This document shows, piece after piece, positions 1 to 5,910 of a stretch of 13,898 bases of DNA. Origin of the DNA: Christensenella sp. UBA941 (GTDB taxonomy: Bacteria; Bacillota; Clostridia; Christensenellales; UBA941); the NCBI GenBank assembly GCA_002293365.1, contig DBDD01000140.1, positions 1 through 13,898 of the forward strand, read 5' to 3'. The notes beneath the pieces are model-generated. The model made no database searches. It was not told the origin of the DNA and saw only the letters and a list, made by a program, of their open reading frames with translations. The stretch's first letter is position 1, and each line of letters begins with the position of its first letter. The position numbers and the translations under genes are program-made.

Positions 1-18
1 GCACTACTTGTATATTCT

Positions 19-59
19 CACACGCATAGCGTGTGGCTTAATAGCCTAGTCATGGCTAT
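19..59. repeat. Two adjacent short hairpins
   Basis: The first is a perfect 7-base inverted repeat, CACACGC (19-25) and GCGTGTG (29-35), with a 3-base loop. The second is ATAGCC (41-46) and GGCTAT (54-59) with a 7-base loop. Neither has a T-tract of the length expected for a terminator. They could be recombinase arm sites, a transcript structure or chance. Confidence 0.4.
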
Positions 60-223
60 GGAATCCTCAAGTACCAGGGAGGGTGGTGCATACAAGCCGA
101 CAATGGTGCAAAATAGTCGTCTCTGGTGTATCGTGTATCCTTGCGGGTGCTCCAGCCCCATATTTCGGCTGCTCCGAGGCCGATTTCAGCGCGCAAAATG
201 CCCTCCGGCCAGTCCTAGAAAAC

Positions 224-252
224 AAAAACACCCCTATTATTGGGGAGTTTTT
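224..252 (-). terminator. Intrinsic terminator downstream of the tRNA-Leu remnant
   Basis: The arms AAAAACACCCC (224-234) and GGGGAGTTTTT (242-252) pair with one mismatch around a 7-base loop. On the minus strand the stem is followed by TTTTTGTTTT. It begins 36 bases past the CCA end of the tRNA sequence, where a tRNA terminator is expected. Since A-tracts and T-tracts flank both sides, it could also act on the plus strand. Confidence 0.7.
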
Positions 253-288
253 GCCCTTTGAAAGCGTATCAAAGTTGACGTCTGTACA

Positions 289-344
289 TGGTGCCGGTGG
301 TCGGGGTCGAACCGACACGGTGTTGCCACCACTGGATTTTGAGT
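289..344 (-). other. 3' part of tRNA-Leu(CAA), probable integration attachment site
   Basis: Read on the minus strand this is the 3' part of a class II tRNA. It shows the anticodon loop CTCAAAA (343-337, anticodon CAA), the 3' anticodon-stem strand TCCAG, a long variable arm with GGTG/CACC pairing, a T stem GTCGG/CCGAC around TTCGACC, a 7-base acceptor strand, and ACCA ending at 289. The 5' anticodon-stem strand that should be CTGGA reads CAAAA, and no D arm or 5' acceptor strand follows, so the match stops at about 344. A tRNA cut at the anticodon loop with its 3' end intact is the usual trace left by tyrosine-recombinase integration; the regenerated whole tRNA would sit at the other end of the element. 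It cannot fold as a working tRNA. Confidence 0.8.
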
Positions 345-642
345 TTTGCATAAGTTCCGGTCGGCAAGGTATTTCAACGGTCATCCGTAGCCGTCCGAGA
401 CGCGAAAAACTCTATGAAATCAGCACCTTATCGGCGTACTACCTCTGAAAGTCCCGCCCCGCCTGCGTTCGTTCAAAAAAGCGGTTTTGAGCAAAAATCC
501 GGACGTTGGAGGCCCATCGGAGGGAAATCCTCCGCATGAACGGGCGAAATAGATACTGAATGTACCGCGTCTGCCATGCCACGCTACAAATAATATAGCA
601 AATCCATCTGCCATTGACAATTATTTCGAATGGAGACGCTAT
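345..642. other. Island edge between the attachment site and the excisionase-like gene
   Basis: I see no supported gene in this segment. It has a perfect 6-base inverted repeat, CGGAGG (518-523) and CCTCCG (529-534), with a 5-base loop and no T-tract. TTGACA at 614-619 looks like a -35 box, but a -10 at normal spacing would fall on the start codon at 643. TAATAT at 591-596 is a possible -10 without a good -35. Recombinase core-flanking or arm sites are plausible given the position, but I cannot define them. Confidence 0.4.
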
Positions 643-888
643 ATGAAATCACGCAGCTACTACGAAGAACTGTTTTCGGAATATCCCGATGTCGTTACCT
701 TGGACGAATTTCGAAAAATGCTCGGAGGCATTGGCGACAGCACCGCGCGGAAGCTGATGAGGGGTAATCACGTTAAGCATTTCTACATACGGGATACCTA
801 CCTTATACCCAAGGCGTGCGTCATAGACTACATACTGGGCGAGCACTATGCGGAATATCGCAAAGCGTTAAAGGTGCAAGTCGAGTAG
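643..888 (+). CDS. Excisionase-like small helix-turn-helix DNA-binding protein
   Basis: This 81-residue protein has the layout of small DNA-binding proteins of the excisionase/AlpA kind. A Tyr/Glu-rich start (SYYEELF) is followed by a stretch suited to a winged helix-turn-helix (about residues 15-45, around DEFRKMLG and DSTARKLM), then a wing-like segment HFYIRDTYLIPK and the closing helix VIDYILGEHY. In integrative elements such proteins bind near the attachment site and steer the integrase toward excision, or regulate element genes. The ATG at 643 has a weak ribosome site, GGAGA, at 632-636. It lies 300 bases inside the tRNA-Leu attachment site, as expected for an excisionase, but the gene that should follow, an integrase, is absent; the next genes face the other way. 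The fold class is an inference from pattern, not alignment. A transcriptional regulator role is the alternative. Confidence 0.7.
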   Translation: MKSRSYYEELFSEYPDVVTLDEFRKMLGGIGDSTARKLMRGNHVKHFYIRDTYLIPKACVIDYILGEHYAEYRKALKVQVE

Positions 889-928
889 TCGGGAAATGCT
901 CGCATCCTTGCCGCCAGCTATTTCTTGG

Positions 929-1216
929 TCATGCCCTCTCCTTTATTATAACGCGGAGCGTATCGCCCGGTTGCTTCCCGATTTTAGCCCGGATGTCCTT
1001 GCGGATTCCAATGATATAGCAAACCGTGCCGTCCGCGTTTTTCACGCCCATGTTCACTATACTGCCGTCATACGGTTCGCCATCAAAGGTGGCGGACACC
1101 TTGACGCGCCCTTTCCCGAACTCCGACTTGACGTCATGCGGAAATACCACATACGCGCCGTCTTGGTCGGGAACTTTTTGGATTACGGCAGTGTATTCAT
1201 ATTCCTTGGGATTCAC
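929..1216 (-). CDS. DUF1905 domain-containing protein
   Basis: This 95-residue protein matches the DUF1905 family over its whole length. It has an early GAYVVFPHDV segment, the core KGRVKVSATFDGEPYDGSI, and a closing IRKDIRAKIGKQPGDTLRV, as I remember them from the family. The family's biochemical role is not established; it is a small, predicted mostly beta-stranded domain. The start is a GTG at 1216-1214 that overlaps the stop of the upstream DUF2200 gene by four bases (GTGA on the minus strand), which implies translational coupling. It is the last gene of a three-gene minus-strand operon and converges on the excisionase-like gene, with 40 bases between the two stops and no clear terminator there. 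No signal peptide or membrane segment is visible. Confidence 0.8.
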   Translation of the reverse strand: MNPKEYEYTAVIQKVPDQDGAYVVFPHDVKSEFGKGRVKVSATFDGEPYDGSIVNMGVKNADGTVCYIIGIRKDIRAKIGKQPGDTLRVIIKERA

Positions 1217-1563
1217 TGCCGCAATACCTTTTCCATCGCCTTGCCCTTCGCCAATTCATCCACTAACTTGTCAAGCCAGCGCACCTTCTGCATTAGTGGA
1301 TCGTCAATCGCCTCAACGCGAACGCCGCAAACAACCCCGGTGATTTGACCGGCGTTCGGGTTCATCTGCGGAGCTTCGGTAAAAAACGTCTCGTAGTCAA
1401 CCGATTTTTCGATCTGCGCCTCCAAGCCGGATTCGTTATAACCCGTCAGCCAACAGATGACCGTATCGACCTCCTGTTTGGTGCGCCCTTTTTTCTCGGC
1501 CTTTTTCACCAATAGCGGATAGACGCTTGAAAACGCCATCCTGTAAACGCGCTCGTTCGTCAT
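1213..1563 (-). CDS. DUF2200 domain-containing protein
   Basis: This 116-residue protein fits DUF2200, a bacterial family without a known function. Characteristic stretches are MAFSSVYPLLVKKAEKKGR near the start, EVDTVICWLTGY (about residues 32-43), DYETFFTEAPQMNPN, ITGVVCGVRVE, and the closing LDKLVDELAKGKAMEKVLRQ. The sequence between them is typical of the family and full length. I chose the ATG at 1563 because it overlaps the VOC gene's stop as ATGA and starts just where the family begins; a longer in-frame extension to 1695 lies inside the VOC gene and looks artefactual. It is the middle gene of the operon and overlaps the next gene by four bases. It is probably cytoplasmic. Confidence 0.85.
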   Translation of the reverse strand: MTNERVYRMAFSSVYPLLVKKAEKKGRTKQEVDTVICWLTGYNESGLEAQIEKSVDYETFFTEAPQMNPNAGQITGVVCGVRVEAIDDPLMQKVRWLDKLVDELAKGKAMEKVLRQ

Positions 1564-1988
1564 CGCGTTTCCTCCCGCTTCGGCGCTTCTTCGGCTACGA
1601 CATTCCAGTTCACGCCGAACTTGTCCGTTACGGCGGCGTGGAACACGCTGTAGAAGGTTTCGGTTGCGGGAAGCGTCACCTTGCCGCCCTCGCACAGCGC
1701 GTTAAATATAGACGCCGCTTCCTTCCCTGTTGAAACGGTTGCGGTCAGTCTGACACTATCGCCGCGAGTTACGTCCATCGCCTCATCCGCAAACCAGATA
1801 TTTGTGCCGCAGACGGTCATTTCGGCGTGCATAACCCATGTGCGCAGAAGCTCCGGCGGGGTCTTGGAACCTTCCGGCATATAGTCGCCGTAATTCAGGA
1901 TTCTTGGTTCACCGCAGGGAAAAACCGAGCGGTAGAAGTCCATCGCGTCCTTGCAGTCTCCGCTAAATACGAGATACGGTGTGATCAT
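1560..1988 (-). CDS. VOC family protein, PhnB-like
   Basis: This 142-residue protein belongs to the vicinal oxygen chelate superfamily, closest in pattern to PhnB-like proteins often labelled as glyoxalase or demethylubiquinone methyltransferase-like. It opens with the typical strand ITPYLVFSGDC and helix AMDFYRSVFPCGEP, then HAEMTVCGTNIWFAD, then a second module starting VRLTATVSTGKEAASIFNAL and ending FGVNWNVV. Members range from lyases and dioxygenases to resistance proteins, and the substrate here cannot be told. The ribosome site AGGAGG (minus strand, 2002-1997) is 8 bases from the ATG at 1988 but only 2 bases from the ATG at 1994, so I place the start at 1988; the longer form adds two residues (Met-Asn). 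It is the first gene of the operon, and its stop overlaps the DUF2200 start. Confidence 0.85.
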   Translation of the reverse strand: MITPYLVFSGDCKDAMDFYRSVFPCGEPRILNYGDYMPEGSKTPPELLRTWVMHAEMTVCGTNIWFADEAMDVTRGDSVRLTATVSTGKEAASIFNALCEGGKVTLPATETFYSVFHAAVTDKFGVNWNVVAEEAPKREETR

Positions 1989-1996
1989 GTTCATGC

Positions 1997-2002
1997 CCTC
2001 CT
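1997..2002 (-). promoter_or_regulatory. Ribosome-binding site that decides the VOC gene start
   Basis: On the minus strand AGGAGG lies two bases before one ATG and eight before the next in-frame ATG. The eight-base gap is normal for translation initiation, so the downstream ATG at 1988 is favoured. Confidence 0.65.
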
Positions 2003-2202
2003 AGTTGAGTATCGATAGTGGACGGTATGCGGATGTGTGTCGATACGGCGATTTTGTGTTCATCAAGTTCTCATTAAAATCACATGATCGATTATAACAC
2101 GTTATTAGTAGTCAGAATAGGTGCTCTCTTCCTATGCACTTATTGAAACAGCCATTTGTTATGTCCGACCATTTCGGTACGAGGCAACTAACGAGACTTA
2201 GC

Positions 2203-2284
2203 GTTGTAATTTTATAAAAGTAATTACTGTTACAACTCAAATAAAAACATTTAATAGAGTTGTATATAATATTGTAATTACAAT
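2203..2284. promoter_or_regulatory. Cluster of TTGTAA/TTACAA inverted repeats, likely operators
   Basis: Three symmetric elements sit close together. GTTGTAA (2203-2209) pairs with TTACAAC (2230-2236). TACAACTC (2231-2238) pairs with GAGTTGTA (2257-2264). ATTGTAATTACAAT (2271-2284) is a perfect 14-base palindrome. The shared half-site is TTGTA(A). The last palindrome overlaps the -35 box of the operon promoter, a typical place for repressor binding. The best candidate ligand is the Phd/YefM-like protein encoded just downstream, since this family usually binds palindromes in its own promoter; that link is inference. Confidence 0.6.
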
Positions 2285-2300
2285 CCATATATGTTAAAAT
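2272..2300 (+). promoter_or_regulatory. Candidate sigma-A promoter of the restriction operon
   Basis: TTGTAA (2272-2277) and TAAAAT (2295-2300) are separated by exactly 17 bases. They match the -35 and -10 consensus at four and five of six positions. Transcription would start near 2307, about 35 bases before the first start codon. The -35 box lies inside a perfect 14-base palindrome. Confidence 0.6.
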
Positions 2301-2340
2301 AGCCTTAGTTCTAGGGATTCTGCCCAGAGGAGGAAATGCG

Positions 2341-2556
2341 ATGCCGGATAAAAAAGCGCCTCCCAAAGTACCGGTAATGGAACATTTGAATATCGCCGAA
2401 TTTAACCGCGGGCAATCCTCTCGGCTTATTAGGGGCTTGGTCGCCGCCGATAAGACGGCTTATATTATGAAAAACGGAAAACCCATAGCGGTCGTAATGT
2501 CAAACGACCGTTATGAGCGTTTGTGTGCAGGAGGAGTAAACATCAATGAGTATTAA
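2341..2556 (+). CDS. Phd/YefM-like antitoxin-type DNA-binding protein, probable operon regulator
   Basis: The 71-residue product has the Phd/YefM core: a start helix-turn region NIAEFNRGQSSRLIRGL (about residues 17-33), the strand pair TAYIMKNGKPIAVVMS (about 39-54) with the hallmark NGKPIAVV, and the helix NDRYERL. The family normally comprises dimeric antitoxins that bind their own promoter through the N-terminal fold and neutralise a toxin through a C-terminal tail. Here only about a dozen residues follow the core, the N-terminus carries an extra basic segment, and no toxin gene is adjacent; the next gene is hsdM, which starts inside this gene (11-base overlap). I infer that it survives as the autoregulator of the restriction operon, using the inverted repeats upstream. 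The start at 2341 follows AGAGGAGG with a 7-base gap. Confidence 0.75.
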   Translation: MPDKKAPPKVPVMEHLNIAEFNRGQSSRLIRGLVAADKTAYIMKNGKPIAVVMSNDRYERLCAGGVNINEY

Positions 2557-4585
2557 CATTTCAGAGAAATCAAACTTTATTTGGAAAATCGCAGACATCC
2601 TGCGCGGTGACTATAAACAAAGTGAATACGGCGATGTGATACTACCGTTTACCGTGCTTTGCCGTCTGGACAGCGTTCTTGCCCCGACTAAGGAGCGGGT
2701 GATGGAGGTTCACCGGCAAGGAACATACAAGACTGAGTATGCAAAGCTGGCAGGGTTTAAAAGCATAACTGGTGGGCTGAAGTTCTACAATATCAGCGAG
2801 TTCACCTTCGACAAACTGAAGAACGATGCTGCAAATATCGCGGATAACCTGACTGATTTTATCAAAGGTTTTTCAGAGAACGCGCGGACGATTCTGGAAT
2901 CCTTCGATATATACTCACAGATTGCCCGCTTGGACAAGGCGAATCTGCTCTACCTTGTTGTGTCCAGATTTGTGGACGACATCGACCTCCACCCCGATCA
3001 CGTTTCCAACAACGAGATGGGCTATATATTCGAGGAGCTTATCCGCAAATTCTCCGAAATGTCCAATGAAACCGCTGGCGAACATTTCACCCCGCGCGAA
3101 GTCATCCGCTTGATGGTCGCAATATTATTTGCGCCGGATATGCAGCTTATCAATGAACCAGGCTTCATGGCTAAACTCTACGACCCGGCAGCAGGCACAG
3201 GCGGTATGCTTTCAGCAGGCATCGAATATGCCTCCGAGCTTAATAACCAAGCGATGATCGAGGTTTATGGCCAGGAATTGAATGAGAAGACCTACGCCAT
3301 CTGTAAGTCGGATACGATGATCAAAGGAAAAGGCTACGAAAACATCCATCTTGGCAACAGCTTCACCGATGATGCTTTACCATATGGAACCTTTCACTAT
3401 ATGCTCTGCAATCCCCCTTTCGGCGTTGAATGGAAGAAATACGAAAAGTTCATCCGCGATGAGAACAAACGCGGAGATGCAGGGCGTTTTGGGGCTGGGC
3501 TTCCCCGTATATCCGACGGTTCGCTCTTATTCCTACAACACATGATAAGCAAGATGCTGGAATACGACGAAAAGGCAGAGGGATTGACCGGCTGCCGACT
3601 CGCCATCGTATTCAACGGCTCGCCGCTCTTCACGGGCGACGCTGGCAGCGGCGAGAGTGAAATCCGCAGGTGGATTATAGAAAACGGATGGCTGGAAACC
3701 ATTATAGCCCTGCCCGATCAGCTTTTCTATAACACGGGCATTTTAACCTACGTCTGGATTGTGACGAACCGTAAGAAAGGCATCCGAAAGGGCAAAATCC
3801 AGCTAATTGACGGCACCTCGTTTTTCGAGCGTATGCGAAAGCCCCTCGGAGAGAAGCGCAAGCTGCTTGACGAGGAAAAGCATATTAAGCCGCTCGTCAA
3901 TATCTACGGCGACTTTGTTGAGGGGGAGTTCTGCAAGATTTTTGACGAAGACGACTTCGCATATTGGAAGGTTACTGTCGAACGCCCGCTGCGGCTGAAC
4001 TTCCAAGCATCGGCGGAGCGCATCAAGCGCATACGCGAGCAGATGGCGTTTGAAAACCTCGCAACGAGCCGCAAGCACAAACCAGCCGAGCACGAAGCCG
4101 AGATCGCCGAGGGCAAGAAGCAGCAGGAAGCTATCCTTGCCGCCATTACTGCGCTTGATGGCATCGTGCTTTACAAGAACCGCACTGAATTCAGCAAGCT
4201 GCTCCAAAAAGCATTCAAGAAGGCAGGGCTTGATGTTAAGGCACCGCTTATGAAAGCGATCCTCGCAGGGTTATCCTACAAGGACGAAACCGCCGATATT
4301 TGCACGGACTCCAAGGGCAATCCTGAACCTGACGCCGACCTTCGCGACACAGAGCAGATTCCGTTCAAGGAGGACATTGCCGCTTATATCCAGCGGGAGG
4401 TTCTGCCGTATGCGCCGGACGCTTGGGTGGACGAGAGTAAGACAAAGAAGGGCTATGAAATTCCGTTCACACGACATTTCTATAAATATACGGAACTTGG
4501 TGACGCTGACGAAACCCTCCGCGATATTCAGGCGCTTGGCGCAAAGATTCAGTCGGCGATTGCCGCGCTGTTCGGGGAGGTGTGA
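2546..4585 (+). CDS. hsdM: Type I restriction-modification system, methyltransferase subunit HsdM
   Basis: This 679-residue subunit transfers a methyl group from S-adenosylmethionine to N6 of adenine in the site chosen by HsdS, and forms the M2S core of the type I enzyme. The N-terminal HsdM helical domain is recognisable (FIWKIADILRGDYK, then DVILPFTVLCRLD). The catalytic domain follows, with AdoMet motif I DPAAGTGG at residues 213-220 and catalytic motif IV NPPFG at 289-293; HFTPREVIRLM lies just before motif I. The protein is longer than the 529-residue E. coli subunit because of a charged C-terminal part (about 480-679) that includes EIPFTRHFYKY. This longer form is known among type I systems whose HsdS begins like the one here. 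It starts at an ATG inside the end of the Phd-like gene, with GGAGGAG 7-13 bases before it, and overlaps hsdS by four bases. Confidence 0.95.
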   Translation: MSINISEKSNFIWKIADILRGDYKQSEYGDVILPFTVLCRLDSVLAPTKERVMEVHRQGTYKTEYAKLAGFKSITGGLKFYNISEFTFDKLKNDAANIADNLTDFIKGFSENARTILESFDIYSQIARLDKANLLYLVVSRFVDDIDLHPDHVSNNEMGYIFEELIRKFSEMSNETAGEHFTPREVIRLMVAILFAPDMQLINEPGFMAKLYDPAAGTGGMLSAGIEYASELNNQAMIEVYGQELNEKTYAICKSDTMIKGKGYENIHLGNSFTDDALPYGTFHYMLCNPPFGVEWKKYEKFIRDENKRGDAGRFGAGLPRISDGSLLFLQHMISKMLEYDEKAEGLTGCRLAIVFNGSPLFTGDAGSGESEIRRWIIENGWLETIIALPDQLFYNTGILTYVWIVTNRKKGIRKGKIQLIDGTSFFERMRKPLGEKRKLLDEEKHIKPLVNIYGDFVEGEFCKIFDEDDFAYWKVTVERPLRLNFQASAERIKRIREQMAFENLATSRKHKPAEHEAEIAEGKKQQEAILAAITALDGIVLYKNRTEFSKLLQKAFKKAGLDVKAPLMKAILAGLSYKDETADICTDSKGNPEPDADLRDTEQIPFKEDIAAYIQREVLPYAPDAWVDESKTKKGYEIPFTRHFYKYTELGDADETLRDIQALGAKIQSAIAALFGEV

Positions 4586-5907
4586 GTGTGGATAGATATG
4601 CTAAATATAAAGAAACAGGGGTTAGAGCGATTGGCAGAATTCCCTCCGATTGGGAAACTGTCAAAACAGCTTATGTTTTTAGTTTCGGACGTGGTTTGAG
4701 CATTTCTCGCGAGAATATGTCCGAAGAAGGAATCCCCTGCGTTCACTATGGAGAAATCCATGCCAGATATGGTTTCGCTGTTGATCCATCAAAAGATATC
4801 CTCCCGTGCATTGATGAGAGTTTCCTTGAAGCTGCTCCAAATGCACTTTTGAAATACGGCGATTTCTGCTTCGTAGGTTCTTCCGAAGATGTGGAAGGGT
4901 CAGGAAATTTCACGTATCTAAATAGCGATGTACATGCGTGCGCGGGTTCAGACACAATCATATTACGGGCAAAGCGTAAAATCAATTACCGCTTTGTAGC
5001 GTACATGTTTGATTCACTCTCTTTCCGCGAGCAGATTCGACCGGAAGTGTATGGGGTTAAAGTATTTCATCCAACCCAATCAATTATCAAAAGGGTTGTG
5101 GGTATCTATCCTTCTCTGTGTGATCAGGCTGCCATCGCTGCTCATCTCGACAGCCAAACAGCAAAGATTGATGAATCCCTCGCCGATCTCACGAACCAAG
5201 CAGAAATGCTCGACCGCTACAAACGGGAACTCATAGCTAACGCTGTGACGCACGGTTTGGATAAAGCAGCTCCGCGTCAGAACAGCGGCGTCGATTGGAT
5301 TGGCGACGTTCCGTCCCACTGGGAAGTCACCAAGACAAAATGGATGTTTGAAATCGTAAAACGCATATACGGCAAGGAAGATCGCGATGTGCTTTCCATC
5401 ACTCAGCGCGGCATAAAAGTTAAGGACATTGAATCGAACGACGGCCAGTTGGCGGAGTCCTACGCAAACTATCAGGTCGTTAATGTAAACGACTTCGCTA
5501 TGAATTCTATGGACTTGCTGAGCGGCTGGGTAGATTGCAGCCTTTTCGAGGGCGTAACAAGCCCCGACTATCGTGTGTTCCGCTTCCTGCCAAGAAAGAC
5601 GCAATGCCACAGCTATTACAAATATTTGTTCCAGATGTGCTATAAGAATCGCATCTTCTATCGACTAGGGCAAGGCGTTTCCAACCTCGGACGGTGGCGG
5701 CTCCAAGCTGATCAGTTCCTGAACATGCGCTTACCGCAGCCGCCCGTTGAAGAACAGGAGCTCATCGCGGCGTATCTCGACGAGAAGATCGCCAAGATAG
5801 ATGGTTTGTCCGCTGATATCGCAACACAGATAGAAAAGCTTAAGCAGTATCGCCAAATTGTTATACACGACGCGGTCACAGGCAAAGTGAAAGTTACGGA
5901 GGGATAG
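4582..5907 (+). CDS. hsdS: Type I restriction-modification system, specificity subunit HsdS
   Basis: This 441-residue subunit reads the two halves of the DNA target. It has the standard two-fold plan: target-recognition domain 1 (about residues 15-175, opening GRIPSDWETVK), conserved coil 1 (about 181-225, AAIAAHLDSQTAKID through LDRYKRELI), target-recognition domain 2 (about 236-385, opening DWIGDVPSHWEV), and conserved coil 2 (about 389-435, ELIAAYLDEKIAKID). The two coils act as spacers that set the gap between half-sites. The recognition sequence cannot be derived from the protein. The GTG at 4582 overlaps the hsdM stop (GTGA), but the ribosome site GGGGAGG (4574-4580) lies one base from it and seven from an in-frame GTG at 4588, so the true start may be 4588. 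No recombinase or duplicate hsdS is nearby, so phase variation by domain shuffling is not indicated. Confidence 0.94.
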   Translation: MSVDRYAKYKETGVRAIGRIPSDWETVKTAYVFSFGRGLSISRENMSEEGIPCVHYGEIHARYGFAVDPSKDILPCIDESFLEAAPNALLKYGDFCFVGSSEDVEGSGNFTYLNSDVHACAGSDTIILRAKRKINYRFVAYMFDSLSFREQIRPEVYGVKVFHPTQSIIKRVVGIYPSLCDQAAIAAHLDSQTAKIDESLADLTNQAEMLDRYKRELIANAVTHGLDKAAPRQNSGVDWIGDVPSHWEVTKTKWMFEIVKRIYGKEDRDVLSITQRGIKVKDIESNDGQLAESYANYQVVNVNDFAMNSMDLLSGWVDCSLFEGVTSPDYRVFRFLPRKTQCHSYYKYLFQMCYKNRIFYRLGQGVSNLGRWRLQADQFLNMRLPQPPVEEQELIAAYLDEKIAKIDGLSADIATQIEKLKQYRQIVIHDAVTGKVKVTEG

Positions 5908-5910
5908 GCT

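Larger units (their letters stand above)
1..288. other. Non-coding flank downstream of the tRNA-Leu remnant
   Basis: I see no credible protein gene here. Reading frames cross the segment, but they run on into the tRNA-derived sequence and have no ribosome-binding site. It holds two short hairpins near the left end (19-35 and 41-59) and a terminator (224-252). Because the partial tRNA at 289-344 points toward this segment, it is best read as the DNA originally downstream of the tRNA gene before integration, that is, outside the island. It could instead be the edge of a second, tandem element. Confidence 0.5.
2003..2340. other. Divergent intergenic region between VOC operon and restriction operon
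   Basis: No gene is credible in these 338 bases. The left half (to about 2150) should hold the leftward promoter of the VOC operon; TATAAT on the minus strand at 2096-2091 is a possible -10, but I find no matching -35 at 16-18 bases. The right half is strongly A+T-rich and contains the inverted repeats and the rightward promoter listed separately. The leader from the promoter to the first start codon is about 35 bases and ends in a strong AGAGGAGG at 2326-2333. Confidence 0.6.

Noticed and set aside
388..397. Ten-base match TAGCCGTCCG to 13885-13894, considered as attachment repeats
   Set aside because: Only ten bases are shared, the flanks differ, and the tRNA remnant already accounts for the attachment site; chance is more likely.
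67..448. Open frames of about 105-121 codons on both strands across the tRNA-Leu remnant
   Set aside because: They read through the tRNA-derived segment and the terminator, have no ribosome site, and resemble the spurious proteins often called over tRNA ends.
614..619. TTGACA as a -35 box for the excisionase-like gene
   Set aside because: With 17-base spacing the -10 would fall at 637-642 (CGCTAT), directly against the start codon, leaving no room for a leader and ribosome site.
1564..1695. Longer N-terminal form of the DUF2200 protein
   Set aside because: The extra 44 residues are an Arg-rich translation of the VOC gene in another frame; the ATG at 1563 overlaps the VOC stop and fits the family start.
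2091..2096. TATAAT on the minus strand as the -10 of the VOC operon
   Set aside because: No acceptable -35 lies at 16-18 bases, so I did not list it as a promoter, though it may still function.
2112..2366. Minus-strand frame of 84 codons in the intergenic region
   Set aside because: It covers the promoter and operator-like repeats, is low in complexity, has no ribosome site and matches no family I know.
2557..2700. Toxin gene paired with the Phd-like protein
   Set aside because: The next gene starts inside it and is hsdM; no small RelE-, Doc- or PIN-like frame is present nearby.
5080..5610. Minus-strand frame of 176 codons inside hsdS
   Set aside because: It lies entirely within a well-supported gene on the other strand and shows no recognisable domain.
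4582..5907. Phase-variable or shuffling hsdS locus
   Set aside because: There is only one hsdS, no recombinase, no second partial hsdS and no long inverted or simple-sequence repeats in or near it.
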